Below, piece after piece: positions 1-8,704 of a DNA stretch of 64,000 nucleotides. The notes below the pieces were generated by a model that was not told the DNA's origin, did not search any database, and saw only the letters and a list, made by a program, of their open reading frames with translations. This DNA is from Devosia salina. GTDB lineage: Bacteria > Pseudomonadota > Alphaproteobacteria > Rhizobiales > Devosiaceae. The position numbers and the translations under genes are program-made. Positions within the stretch are counted from its first letter, which is position 1. Each line of letters starts with the position of its first letter. The stretch lies in assembly GCF_019504385.1 (NCBI RefSeq), contig NZ_CP080590.1, positions 3,773,501 through 3,837,500 on the forward strand. Reading direction: 5' to 3'.

Positions 1-864
1 GGGCACCGCCCCTGCCGGGCTGTGGAAGTCGAAGGCTTGCCCATCCTTGCCGAAAGCGCCGTGGGCTACGACGTTGCGAAGCTGGCTGCGAATGAGCTTA
101 AGGCCATCGTAATAACGCTTGGTCTCGGGTTCGTTGGTGTCCAGCGCAGCCTTGAACTTCGTGTCCCAATCGGCCCCTGCGAGCTTGGTCACCTCCTCGC
201 CGGTCAAAGTCGTGCCACGAAGAATCGAAAGCAGGATGAGCACGTGCTCCGTCCAGCTAAAAAAGCTCTCTATCGTGGCGAGGGCCAGCCACCTTTCCTC
301 CCGCAGCAGGCCGAAAACCGGTCGGCGATAGCTGAAGCCCGAGCCGTGCTCCACACGAACTTTTTCGTCCCTGCGAACTTCTGCTTCGGCCTTCTTGGCC
401 GCGTACAGTTCGCCGAAGTAGCGGTAGCGCTCGAGCAGGGCGTTCGAGTGATTGTGTACGTTGAGCTTTGATAGCCCCGCCGCCTCTTGGGCCAGCATGT
501 CGAAATACGGCTCCGCCGCCTTTACAGCCTTCCCCAGCCGTCGAGCGACGTCGGCTACCGCGGCAGCATCCTCCTCCGTGTCTGGAGCGAACACGCCCAG
601 GCCGAACTTGCGGTGCTCGATAACCAAGATGCGGCCCTGATGCTCGATCGGCACCGACCATGCGACCTTGTCGAAGCGGCCGTCGTTGCGAAAGCCCATC
701 AGCTCGACCAACAGGAAGTAGACGAGATAATAGGGCGGAAGAGCGTTCCCAGAGACAGTGCGCTTCGTCGACACGTGAAACTGCGTGGTGACACTGTCCG
801 CAGGCGCCGACCTCATCGGACCGAGGACGCGACCCACCTTCGCCTGGATGGCCGAAATGTCCAC
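1..864 (-). CDS. Unknown protein, C-terminus off the left edge
   Basis: About 288 residues are visible and the frame stays open past base 1. I do not recognise the family. A GTG start at 864 is chosen because GGAGG lies 8 nt upstream (877-873) and a stop in the same frame lies at 915-913. The N-terminal part is mixed alpha/beta (PPYYLVYFLLVELMGFRNDG) followed by a WSVPIEHQGRILVIEHRKFG stretch. The later part is charged and helical and ends with RSQLRNVVAHGAFGKDG near the edge, which resembles the RN..AHG helix of HEPN-like or phage-defence proteins, but the similarity is too weak for assignment. A minus-strand gene of the same island as the genes that follow. The overlapping frames on both strands are arginine-rich shadows. 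Confidence 0.6.
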   Translation of the reverse strand, partial: MDISAIQAKVGRVLGPMRSAPADSVTTQFHVSTKRTVSGNALPPYYLVYFLLVELMGFRNDGRFDKVAWSVPIEHQGRILVIEHRKFGLGVFAPDTEEDAAAVADVARRLGKAVKAAEPYFDMLAQEAAGLSKLNVHNHSNALLERYRYFGELYAAKKAEAEVRRDEKVRVEHGSGFSYRRPVFGLLREERWLALATIESFFSWTEHVLILLSILRGTTLTGEEVTKLAGADWDTKFKAALDTNEPETKRYYDGLKLIRSQLRNVVAHGAFGKDGQAFDFHSPAGAVP

Positions 865-1154
865 TCCGTCTACCTCCGTACATGACCCAGCCAATTCAAA
901 GAGGGTCGCAGGTCATGGTCGATGCCTGGTGCTTCTGTCGATGCTTCTATTCGATCGGCATGACTGCTCTCCATCCCAAGTTATTCCTTCGTCGGGCTCG
1001 TTAGTAGCGGCAGCTTTTAGGAATACGGAGTGAGAGCCGGAATGACCGCAATGGGCGGATCGCGGCTAGCGCGAGAACACCATCACTCGCTTGCCCGCTG
1101 TCCCGATAGCAGCCCCGCAATACCGCAAGCTAGCAAGACAGCACGGGTTGACGC

Positions 1155-1373
1155 TCACATGTCCGCCTGCAACTTGGCGAGGAGGTCGCCAACGGCCTCA
1201 TCGAGAAGACCCTGCAGGTTCGTGCGACGGTCGAGCGCGAGGCGGTGCAGCATGTCGCGCCTTTCGCGGGACAGCCGGTAGCAGATCTGGGCACGTGCCT
1301 GGGTTTCTTCCGCTAGGTCAGGCGCGATCGCGGTTACGCGGAGGGGCGATTGCGGCGACGTGTTCATCGGCAT
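1155..1373 (-). CDS. Small ribbon-helix-helix-like partner of ParA
   Basis: A 72-residue protein starting at the base after the ParA stop (TAAATG), so certainly cotranscribed with it. The C-terminal half has the pattern of a ribbon-helix-helix DNA-binding protein: a short strand, then RLSRERRDMLHRLALDRR and TNLQGLLDEAVGDLLAKL as two helices. Orphan ParA genes are often followed by a small DNA-binding protein of this kind in place of a ParB, so a role as centromere-binding or repressor partner is plausible. No ParB is present within the window. The RHH assignment rests on secondary-structure pattern only. Confidence 0.7.
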   Translation of the reverse strand: MPMNTSPQSPLRVTAIAPDLAEETQARAQICYRLSRERRDMLHRLALDRRTNLQGLLDEAVGDLLAKLQADM

Positions 1374-2018
1374 TTACGTGTTCCACTTGCAAATGGCCGA
1401 CCACAGGCGTTCGTAGTCGGCGCGGGCCGGGGCATCGGCGGACAGGTCGGCAATGGTCATGCCGCGATGGATCAACTCCGGATAGGCGAGACGGTGGGTG
1501 ATCTGGTGGCGCCAAAGCGTGGCGCCTGCAGATTTGAGGCGCTCGCGTGCGATGCGGACAGCCGGGGATTCCATATCAAGGCGCAGAGGTGGCGCGGCGT
1601 TGAGCGCGACCAGCGGCGTTGTATGAGCGTTCTTCAGGACGTGCACCCATTCCAGAGCCAAAGTGACATCAAAGAGAAACGGACGTGCGCAGATCAGCGA
1701 CATGCCGGCTTTCTCGACAATGGCGGTGGAGCCGCTGTAGCGGGCCGGTGGATTATCGATGATCACCAAGTCGTAGCGCGATTTGGCCCGCTCCAGCAGA
1801 GCCGCAACCGCCCCAACTTCGGTGCTATGCACGGCGAAGGCGGGGTTCGTGCTCACCGCGTGCCATTCGCTGGCCGAACGCTGCGGGTCTGCATCGAGGA
1901 CTATGGCGCGGCGGCCCTCGGCGGCCGCCAGGCTCGCCAGGGCAAGTGCGGTCGATGTCTTGCCCGAGCCGCCCTTACCCCAGAGCGCGAGGACAATGGA
2001 GTTGATGTTTTTGGTCAT
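1374..2018 (-). CDS. parA: ParA/MinD-type partition ATPase
   Basis: A 214-residue P-loop ATPase of the ParA family. The deviant Walker A motif KGGSGKTSTALALA with its signature first lysine lies near residue 13, LDADPQRSASEW is the switch I region, and LVIIDNPP is the Walker B strand. The size matches short type Ib ParAs without an N-terminal HTH. Candidate starts are 2084, 2024 and 2018. ATG 2018 is preferred because AAAGG sits 6 nt upstream. The product should dimerise on ATP and bind DNA non-specifically to position cargo, here presumably the integrated island during an excised stage. The RHH-like protein directly downstream is its probable partner. Confidence 0.87.
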   Translation of the reverse strand: MTKNINSIVLALWGKGGSGKTSTALALASLAAAEGRRAIVLDADPQRSASEWHAVSTNPAFAVHSTEVGAVAALLERAKSRYDLVIIDNPPARYSGSTAIVEKAGMSLICARPFLFDVTLALEWVHVLKNAHTTPLVALNAAPPLRLDMESPAVRIARERLKSAGATLWRHQITHRLAYPELIHRGMTIADLSADAPARADYERLWSAICKWNT

Positions 2019-2117
2019 GGTCATCCTTTCCCCGGCAATGTCGGAGGAAGCCTGGCAAGGAACAAATGCTCGGCCTACTGGCATGCGGGCTTGCTATCAA
2101 CCGAGCATGCTCGCTTG

Positions 2118-2423
2118 CTAGCTTTCGGGCGCGTATCCCCCGAGCCGGGGACCAAGGCGATAGTACCTGCTGACGGTTCGCGCCCACCCGGCCTGTTCAT
2201 CGGCGGCAAGGACCACCGAGGTGGTGATCCAACCGTCCTGCAGCAAGGGATGGCCACTGACGAAGCCGACGAAACGCACCAGCCCTGCAGGCAGCGGCTG
2301 AATAGCCCAGTCGGTTAGGAGCGGTGCATCGGCCAGATCATCCTCTCCGGGGACGAACCCGGCCTTGATGCGCTCCGCTTCGCGCAATCCAGCGGTGATG
2401 ACTTCCATGGACAGGATACTCAT
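2118..2423 (-). CDS. Unknown small protein (possibly DUF6634-type)
   Basis: A 101-residue protein beginning MSILSMEVITAGLREAERIK. Its ATG overlaps the stop of the upstream gene (ATGA, 2423-2420), so the two are translationally coupled. The sequence has an amphipathic N-terminal helix, an acidic linker GEDDLADAPLL, a hydrophobic core containing VRFVGFVSGHPLLQDG, and a terminal YYRLGPRLG. Such proteins sit near ParA or FtsH-like genes on alphaproteobacterial plasmids and ICEs; the family name is a guess from memory. No catalytic motif is visible. A longer in-frame extension to 2702 is low-complexity arginine-rich and is rejected. Confidence 0.65.
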   Translation of the reverse strand: MSILSMEVITAGLREAERIKAGFVPGEDDLADAPLLTDWAIQPLPAGLVRFVGFVSGHPLLQDGWITTSVVLAADEQAGWARTVSRYYRLGPRLGGYAPES

Positions 2424-3046
2424 GACGACCTCCGGCGCTTGTGATCGGGGCAGTGGGTGTTCCACCAGCCATTCCAGCTCTGCTGCGATCCTGGCGCTCC
2501 ACAGACTTCGCAAACATGCCCGGAAAGATGCTCGGCGGCCGAGATGATGGCATCTCCCAGTTCGGGCAGATCGCCGTGCCAATAGAAGCGCAACGTGCCG
2601 TATTTTTCCTTGATCTGGTCCAGTGCCCAGTTTCGGTCTGAGGCGATTTCGTCGAGCCAGGTAAAGACGGCATCGAGCAGATCGGTCCAACCCGGCAGAC
2701 ACTCGAACCCGACCGTGGCTCGCTTGTGCTTCTGGTGAAGGGCCAAAAGATCCGCCTCAACTGGCGGCAAGGCCAGAGGCGTCAGAGGTGCGGACCGTTG
2801 CCAGCGCAAGCGCTGCACGCGCACGACTAGTTCGACGAGGGTTTCGCGGCCGAATGGCGGCTGGAGATAGTAGGCCGAACCCCCGATGGTGCTGGCCGGG
2901 ATTCCAGGGGCAATACGCCCTACCAGGGTTGCCGGCGAGGCGCCGACAACTGCCAGCGTCGCCAGCGCCGGATCACCATCGAGCGCGGCTTCGATCAGGC
3001 TCCGGGTTTCAGCTGCGATCGTCACGGTCGGCCTCGTAGAGAACAT
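2420..3046 (-). CDS. Unknown protein with C-terminal CxxC segment
   Basis: A 208-residue protein of unknown function. The C-terminal half contains the recurrent bacterial pattern DQIKEKYGTLRFYWHG, then HVCEVCGAPGSQQSW and THCPDHK, which together look like a small zinc-binding knuckle (C-x2-C plus C/H). The N-terminal half is alanine and leucine rich. It overlaps the upstream gene by 38 bases and the downstream one by ATGA, so it belongs to one transcription unit of island genes. ATG 3046 is preferred over an in-frame TTG at 3052, although no strong ribosome-binding site is visible. The zinc site is inferred from residue spacing. Confidence 0.65.
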   Translation of the reverse strand: MFSTRPTVTIAAETRSLIEAALDGDPALATLAVVGASPATLVGRIAPGIPASTIGGSAYYLQPPFGRETLVELVVRVQRLRWQRSAPLTPLALPPVEADLLALHQKHKRATVGFECLPGWTDLLDAVFTWLDEIASDRNWALDQIKEKYGTLRFYWHGDLPELGDAIISAAEHLSGHVCEVCGAPGSQQSWNGWWNTHCPDHKRRRSS

Positions 3047-3272
3047 CTTCAATGGCGGCGAGAGCGATCTCGATCAGTGCGGCTTCGATCAACGCCAGCC
3101 AGGGGCGACCCCGGCCAATGGCCAAGGCTGCGCGGACATTGGCGGTGGTCGGGCGCTGGTCACAGGCAATGAGCGCTTCGCACTCGGGACCAGGCGGCAG
3201 GCTGCGGATGCACAGATTGATCGCATAGTCCCACGCATGGGCGGCGATACGGATCTGATCGGTGTTTTGCAT
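3009..3272 (-). CDS. Unknown 87-residue helical protein
   Basis: MQNTDQIRIAAHAWDYAINL starts a small, mostly helical protein whose ATG overlaps the stop of the FtsH-like gene (ATGA at 3272). The C-terminal helix is an acidic-hydrophobic repeat, LIEIALAAIEDVLYEADRDD. There is no signal peptide, membrane segment or known motif. Its tight coupling to the AAA+ protease gene upstream and to the zinc-knuckle protein downstream suggests it acts with one of them, perhaps as an adaptor. That role is inference from gene order only. Confidence 0.6.
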   Translation of the reverse strand: MQNTDQIRIAAHAWDYAINLCIRSLPPGPECEALIACDQRPTTANVRAALAIGRGRPWLALIEAALIEIALAAIEDVLYEADRDDRS

Positions 3273-5242
3273 CAGATCCTCCCTGTCACGGGAGCGTGGT
3301 ACTCGATGGCGCCGCCAGCATCACCGGCCATGCCCGGCATTTCGACCTTGGAACCGGCCTCGAGGATAGCGGCCAGCCTGTCGCCGGTGATGACGCGCTC
3401 GACCAGCAGGACCTCGACCAGGCGGAAGATTTCGTTCCGACGCTGGCTGACGATCTTGACGGCCCGATCGTGGAGACGATCGAGCTCGATCGCAATGGCC
3501 GCCCACAAAGAGGACCCGTTGTTCCAGTGGCGTGGGTCGACGTTCTGACCCGTCGTCAGGGTGCCAAAAAGGCCGAGATCAAGCATGGCACTGCGCAGCG
3601 CCATGTTAGCGATCTCGAGGTCGGACTCCGCCCCGCTATTGGCGCCACTGCCCAGCACGGTGTCGGCTGCCCTTCCGGCCAACACCATCGTCACCAGATT
3701 CTCGACATCGCTCCGCTTGAGAAGCCCGTCCTTGAGCTTGGGCTTGACCCACCCGCCCATCGCACCGACGGCGACGATGGACACCTCTGCAATGGGCAGG
3801 TTCAGTGCATGCGCCACCACCGCATGGCCGGCTTCATGAATGGCAATGCCCCGGTCGGTCTCCGGTGAGCGGCCATCTGGTGGCGCAACAAGAGCTATGA
3901 GGTCAGTCAGGGCGAGCGGCCGCTCTTCGGCTTTGGCTCTGGCAGTGGCAGACCGGCACCAGCTCTCGATCTGCGCCGGCGTCGCTTCCACGGCCAGCCG
4001 GGCCAGTGCCGCGATGCCACTGGCATCAATTCTGTCGCCGATATAGGCCGCGAACATGCGGCGACGCTCATTGACGTCCGGGAGCAGGACGGACACCTTG
4101 TACTCCAACCGACCGGGGCGAATGAGCGCCCTGTCCAGTCGGCCAAAATGGTTGGTGGCGCCGATCAGCATGACCGGCTTGCCGGACTTGCGCAGCCGGT
4201 CGATCTCGGTCAGCAGGAAGGTAACCACCGGCGACCACCAGGACGTGTCGTCTGTGTCCATGGTTGCTCGATCGGGGATGGCGTCGATCTCGTCGAGCAG
4301 CCCAACCACCGGCTCCTGCGACAGGGCGATGTCGTCGAAGAACTTGCGGGCCGCGCGGATGACGTCACCCAGATGCCCGCCGGAAGCGGCAAACCAGCTC
4401 CCCGCCGATGTCGATGCGAAGCGCCACCCTGCCGAACGGGCCAGCGCGGCGGCAATAGTCGTTTTGCCGGTGCCGGGCGGACCTTCCAGGCAGGCAAAGC
4501 GCAGGGCGGACGCATCGACCTTCCCTTCGGTCGCATGGTGCATGAGCGCCAGCGTCTCGAAAGCCCAATCCGAGACCAACTCGGTCAATGCCAGGCGTTC
4601 GAGAGGCACAGTCGTATTGGCTTCGTCAGGCTTCTGGCTGGCGTTTGCCATGTGGCGCAGATTGAGGACGCAGTCCCGCGAGGAGAGGCCCGGCCGGATG
4701 GCGACGGTCAGGTGTTGGATCGACAGCCTCTCGACATCGGCCGGCAGCAGGCCGCGGACAGTGCGGCCGGTCACCATGCGGATGGTCTTGCGGATCACAG
4801 CCAGATCGGGATGCGGCACCGTGACGATGGCATCGGCGCCCGCCAGAGCCTCGGAAACAAGCAAATGCTCCGGATCCTGCGAGATCAGGATGACGCTGCG
4901 GCCCCTTTCGAGCAGGTCCAGTTCGGTACGCCCCTGCGGTTCGTAGCGACCGCCGGTCTTTTGCTGTTCCGTATAGGCCGCGACCATCGTCATCCGGTCC
5001 TGACCGGACAGATAGCGCTCAAGCATGGCGGCGGAAGCCTCATCGGCGGTCTTGATCACGATGAGGCGGGGCCGGGTCTTGAACAGGCGCCTCAACGAAG
5101 GCGTCCGGGCGGCCTCGAACATGCACTGGGCCAGGGCGGCGCTCGTCCGCTCCACCAGAGGAGGAGGAGTATTGTCCTCGCGATGGGGATCGTCGTCGGC
5201 TTCGGTATCAGGTGATGGGATGCGCAGGGAAGAAAAGGACAT
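3272..5242 (-). CDS. Soluble FtsH-like AAA+ zinc metalloprotease
   Basis: A 656-residue protein with both halves of an FtsH-type protease. The AAA+ module has Walker A GPPGTGKT at residues 254-261, Walker B VVGLLDEIDAI at about 312-322 and the second region of homology NHFGRLDRALIRPGR at 364-378. The M41-like peptidase has HEAGH at 469-473, and an aspartate near residue 541 (AESDLEIAN) is the likely third zinc ligand. Unlike FtsH it has no transmembrane segments; the first 240 residues form a soluble alpha/beta domain. ATG 5242 has GGAG 7 nt upstream; the longer frame to 5428 is rejected. Probably an ATP-dependent cytosolic protease of the mobile island. Substrates are unknown. Confidence 0.88.
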   Translation of the reverse strand: MSFSSLRIPSPDTEADDDPHREDNTPPPLVERTSAALAQCMFEAARTPSLRRLFKTRPRLIVIKTADEASAAMLERYLSGQDRMTMVAAYTEQQKTGGRYEPQGRTELDLLERGRSVILISQDPEHLLVSEALAGADAIVTVPHPDLAVIRKTIRMVTGRTVRGLLPADVERLSIQHLTVAIRPGLSSRDCVLNLRHMANASQKPDEANTTVPLERLALTELVSDWAFETLALMHHATEGKVDASALRFACLEGPPGTGKTTIAAALARSAGWRFASTSAGSWFAASGGHLGDVIRAARKFFDDIALSQEPVVGLLDEIDAIPDRATMDTDDTSWWSPVVTFLLTEIDRLRKSGKPVMLIGATNHFGRLDRALIRPGRLEYKVSVLLPDVNERRRMFAAYIGDRIDASGIAALARLAVEATPAQIESWCRSATARAKAEERPLALTDLIALVAPPDGRSPETDRGIAIHEAGHAVVAHALNLPIAEVSIVAVGAMGGWVKPKLKDGLLKRSDVENLVTMVLAGRAADTVLGSGANSGAESDLEIANMALRSAMLDLGLFGTLTTGQNVDPRHWNNGSSLWAAIAIELDRLHDRAVKIVSQRRNEIFRLVEVLLVERVITGDRLAAILEAGSKVEMPGMAGDAGGAIEYHAPVTGRI

Positions 5243-5324
5243 GTAACTTCTCCAGGCGGCGGCCAGGGGCCGCGCCACGAGTGAGATGAATGAAAGACGG
5301 AGGACGCGCGAGAAAGAGACCGCG

Positions 5325-6542
5325 CTAAAGCGCCGGTGCGGGAAGGCCGGTATCGATCGGCTGCCAACCGCCGCGGCCCTTGCTCTTACCGCCGACCACG
5401 AAATGGGCGGCGGCCGAGGCCGAGGCAAAAGCCATATCGCAGGTCAGCACATAGCTGCCACCATCATGGGCCAGTTCCAGAATACCGGCATTGTGCCAGG
5501 CGGCGCGCAAAAAGCTCACAGAGGCATTGGCGCTGGCCACGCAATCGAGGCGAATATCGGAACCGCGCAACAGCAGCCAGTCGTCATCGGCACGGCGGCA
5601 GGCGAGGGCCATGTGACCTTTGCCGAAGGCCAGTTCCATCACCTCGCCGTTCGGCGTCTCGTCGAACGCCCGCAAAGGTGCCAGGCGACCCACTTCCGCG
5701 CGGGGACCCGCCAGCACCATGCGCGGGCTGAGATTGACGAAGAGGTGCCCCTCACGGGCAAGGGCATGACAGGCCATGGCCGCCAGAAGGTTGAGTTCTT
5801 CATAGCGGTTCGACGAAACCGGCGCACCGTCGGGCGTCCCATTGACAAGGGCGACCTCCCGCGCTGCGGACACGCGAGTGTGGATGATGCGTTCGAGCAC
5901 CAAGGCGTCGGCCTCGCTCAATCCGTCATGGGCGTCAGTGATGGTGATGATGGCATCGACATCGGCAATCGGCTGGGAGCCATTGGCGACGCGGCGGCCG
6001 ACGTCGGACCCCATGCCGACATAGACCTGCGCGCCGGAAAGCAGGATATAAACACCGGGACGGCGCAAAGCACCCGTGCGTCCCAATGCACGGCGGGCAC
6101 TGCCCGGGCTGACCAGCACGCTCGGCTGCAGGCTGGTGACGGAAAGCGCCACGACGTCGTCTGGAAGGTCTCCAGAAATCGGCATGATGCCACCCGGCGC
6201 AGAAGGCGACGGGTCATCATCGGGATCGATCGGTGTCGCGCGGGTGAGCATGGTGTGCTGGTCCAGTAGGCCCGCGCGGAGATCGGCGGTGATCAGACCG
6301 GCCGCAATAAGCACCTGGATCGCGCCAGCTGGATCGGCGTGACCGTCCAGCCCGACCATGACGTCGCCGACGCTGGCCGAGCCGAAATCCTCGATTACGC
6401 CGAGGATCACCACCTGATCGGTCGGGCTGACCAGGTCGTGCTGCACCAGTCCCGACGCGATCGCGATCGGGCTGGTCACTGCCGGGGAAGAAAAAGGGGG
6501 CTTGTTCGACGCCGCAGCGCCGCTAGAAGAAGGATAGGTCAT
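5325..6542 (-). CDS. GIY-YIG domain protein
   Basis: A 405-residue protein starting MTYPSSSGAA. A GIY-YIG nuclease-like core is seen from about residue 160: GVYILLSG, then VYVGMGSDVGRRV, followed by an AIITITDAHDGLSEADALVLERI stretch carrying the expected downstream glutamate. The C-terminal part, including DDWLLLRGSDIR and a FLRAAWHNAGILE segment, resembles the DUF4357 extension often attached to GIY-YIG domains. The N-terminal 150 residues look like a winged-helix-like region plus a proline/aspartate-rich linker. Stand-alone GIY-YIG proteins of this layout are frequent on mobile elements but their targets are mostly unknown. It lies 82 nt upstream of the AAA+ protease gene, in the same orientation. 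Confidence 0.75.
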   Translation of the reverse strand: MTYPSSSGAAASNKPPFSSPAVTSPIAIASGLVQHDLVSPTDQVVILGVIEDFGSASVGDVMVGLDGHADPAGAIQVLIAAGLITADLRAGLLDQHTMLTRATPIDPDDDPSPSAPGGIMPISGDLPDDVVALSVTSLQPSVLVSPGSARRALGRTGALRRPGVYILLSGAQVYVGMGSDVGRRVANGSQPIADVDAIITITDAHDGLSEADALVLERIIHTRVSAAREVALVNGTPDGAPVSSNRYEELNLLAAMACHALAREGHLFVNLSPRMVLAGPRAEVGRLAPLRAFDETPNGEVMELAFGKGHMALACRRADDDWLLLRGSDIRLDCVASANASVSFLRAAWHNAGILELAHDGGSYVLTCDMAFASASAAAHFVVGGKSKGRGGWQPIDTGLPAPAL

Positions 6543-6931
6543 GTATGCCTCTGGTTGGACAGGGGTTATGTGGCTCAGGCTGACGGAGGGTTTGCAGACC
6601 CTTCGTCGGCCGCCTTGCAGGGCGGCCTGCCGGCCAATCAAGCCGGAATCGGCCTGACGCAACCAAGATGCGAGTTCACCCGCATCAAAGCAAGAACATG
6701 GCTATGACTGCTCGATCGCGTGGTTAACAGCGCGTGACGTCGCAGTGGGATCGCCGAAATCGTTCGTCCGCGCAATCGGCATCTCGGCTGATCTGGCAAA
6801 GAAGAGCGAAGCATCCGCCCAATCTGCTACTCGCTGTCCCGCAAAGCGCGATTTGTTGCACCACGTCACTGCCGCCGGGCATCTCGGTGCTGGCAAGGGG
6901 TAGCAGCACGACGCACCCAGCCAACATCGCA
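6543..6931. other. Intergenic gap between defence operon and GIY-YIG gene
   Basis: About 390 bases separating the AIPR gene (ending at 6932) from the GIY-YIG gene (starting at 6542). A 76-residue open frame on the minus strand (6932-6702) starts at GTG, has no ribosome-binding site and shows an unstructured cysteine- and arginine-rich composition, so I do not call it. No clear terminator hairpin with a T-run was found. The gap probably holds the promoter of the 6542-to-1155 gene set. Confidence 0.4.
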
Positions 6932-8704
6932 CTACTGCATCTCCAGGAGGGGGAATGCAGGTTTGGAATACTCACGGGACCGCACGTACTCCCAGCACTC
7001 GTCCTTCTTCGCCCACTCAGAGACGATCCGCTGCCCTGCACTGGATCTGAGAGCGTCATTCACCTCCCGGGACCATTGATTGATCAGAGAAACGAAGGCG
7101 TCCGAGATAGCCTGCTGCTGCCAAATCTGCGAGAGGGCGATGCGGTCCCCGAGACGGTTTGCGATCACCCCGATTGTGTAGGCCGTGATGTTGGCCTGGA
7201 AGCCCTGAAAGGCCGGCCGGATCAACTTCTCGGCGCGACGGTAGAGCAAGGCCTGCGCCATCAAGTTCTTGAATTCAGCTAGGTCGGGAACGGCCCCCTC
7301 AGCGATGGCTTCATCGTTGAAGATCTGAAAGTTCTTCTGACTGCCCAGCGCTACCAGATGCGGTTTTTGCCGCCAGGCGTGGGCGTATTTTGCCAGATCG
7401 GTCTTGGTTACCTTTCGCGAGGTCGGCATTGCCAGCTTCAGGTCCCGCAGCCTTGCCGGCGTCTTGCCCTCACGAGCCAGCATGACGTTGTAACTGCCAG
7501 TGGCACGCTCGTAGAACCATCGACCGACACCATCAGGGCAGTACGTCGTAGAGGAGAGCCGCTCCATCTCGACGTGGAACGGCTTGTTTGCAGAGAGATC
7601 GGAAACACGGACCTGGTTCTGCGAGTTCGCGAACCGCGAAATGTCGGAGATCAGGGCTTCATCCGATGCCTCGTCGCTCGAACGCAGAACGATGATCTTT
7701 GCCGGTACCCGCACCTGGGACAGATCGACTTCCGGGAATTTTCGCTTCGTGAAATAGATCGAAGCGGTGGTCTGACCGCCGTTCACGATCTGCATGCCCT
7801 TGAGCCAGCTGATGCCCGTTCCGCCATCGGGAGACGTGCCAATACTCAGTTCGTCCGCCACCACGACGATGCCGTTGTTGTAGGCGAGGAACCTGTCCGG
7901 CGAGGTTCGCAGCGTATCGCGAATGCCCTTGTTGACCTTGCCCGTCTGGCTGAGGAAGGACCTGACATTGGCCTCCAGCAGGCGGGAGCCCCACTTCTCG
8001 TAGAGGGTCCTGAGCATCGCGCCCGGGAACGCGGCCAGTGCGTAATCGTACTCCCCCGATACGCCAGGGACGTAGACGCAGGGCACAGGGCTTCCGAAGG
8101 CTTCGACAAAGTCGACCACGAGCTCATCACGCGGCCTGCCTTCGGACACGTGACGGTAAAGCCTTTCGATGTCCATGACTTCGAGCAGGACCGATTTGCC
8201 ACCGATGTCGCGAGGTTTGTAGCTCTTGGACTTCGCCACACCATCCGTCAGCACGAAGACGCGGACTTGGTCGAGGTTATCGTAGCAGTCTCTGACCGTA
8301 AGGATGAGATCGTATGCCTCATCGGAAGGATCTATCTTCGACGCAAGCTTGCCGGATACGGTGTTTTCAAGGAAGCGCATGCATTGCTGCGCGGCACCCG
8401 TGATGTCGGACTCCGGCACCGAAGTCGGCTCCTGCGCGGCCAGGTAAAGGCTGACGAAAAGGTCGAGCTGATCGAGGTCCTCGGAAATGGCGTAACCGCT
8501 GAGTCGCAGTATGGCGTTGCCGAGCCGTCGCTCGATATGGAGTACCTGCGGCTCGTTCGTCATGCCGAAATCGGACATATGCTGCATGACGATCTCGGAA
8601 AAGAGCGATACCGGATGCGGGAACGGGCCGGGCTGCCCGGTTCTCTCGTTCGCTTCCCGTTGAACGTCGCTCTGCGTCTGGACCAGGAATTCCTCAAGTG
8701 TCAT
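6932..8704 (-). CDS. AIPR-family protein (abortive infection/phage resistance)
   Basis: A 590-residue protein of the AIPR family (PF10592). The diagnostic core is present: FLAYNNGIVVVADEL around residues 270-285 and GMQIVNGGQTTASIYF around 305-320, followed by VPAKIIVL and the ISRFANSQNQVRVSDL block. The family was named from an abortive-infection protein and recurs at the end of Z1/MORC restriction-like operons; its biochemistry is not settled. Its ATG overlaps the stop of the nuclease gene upstream (ATGA at 8704), making it the last gene of the defence operon. No membrane segments or signal peptide. Full family length, no damage seen. Confidence 0.88.
   Translation of the reverse strand: MTLEEFLVQTQSDVQREANERTGQPGPFPHPVSLFSEIVMQHMSDFGMTNEPQVLHIERRLGNAILRLSGYAISEDLDQLDLFVSLYLAAQEPTSVPESDITGAAQQCMRFLENTVSGKLASKIDPSDEAYDLILTVRDCYDNLDQVRVFVLTDGVAKSKSYKPRDIGGKSVLLEVMDIERLYRHVSEGRPRDELVVDFVEAFGSPVPCVYVPGVSGEYDYALAAFPGAMLRTLYEKWGSRLLEANVRSFLSQTGKVNKGIRDTLRTSPDRFLAYNNGIVVVADELSIGTSPDGGTGISWLKGMQIVNGGQTTASIYFTKRKFPEVDLSQVRVPAKIIVLRSSDEASDEALISDISRFANSQNQVRVSDLSANKPFHVEMERLSSTTYCPDGVGRWFYERATGSYNVMLAREGKTPARLRDLKLAMPTSRKVTKTDLAKYAHAWRQKPHLVALGSQKNFQIFNDEAIAEGAVPDLAEFKNLMAQALLYRRAEKLIRPAFQGFQANITAYTIGVIANRLGDRIALSQIWQQQAISDAFVSLINQWSREVNDALRSSAGQRIVSEWAKKDECWEYVRSREYSKPAFPLLEMQ

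Noticed and set aside
1350..2318. 322-residue plus-strand open frame across the ParA gene
   Set aside because: It is antisense to ParA and its neighbours, has an arginine/glycine-rich composition and no family pattern, while the minus-strand frames give clear ParA motifs.
4148..5215. 355-residue plus-strand open frame
   Set aside because: Shadow of the FtsH-like protease gene; no motif, whereas the minus strand has Walker A, Walker B and the SRH.
6702..6932. 76-residue minus-strand frame after the AIPR gene
   Set aside because: Starts at GTG with no ribosome-binding site and has no family pattern; treated as intergenic.
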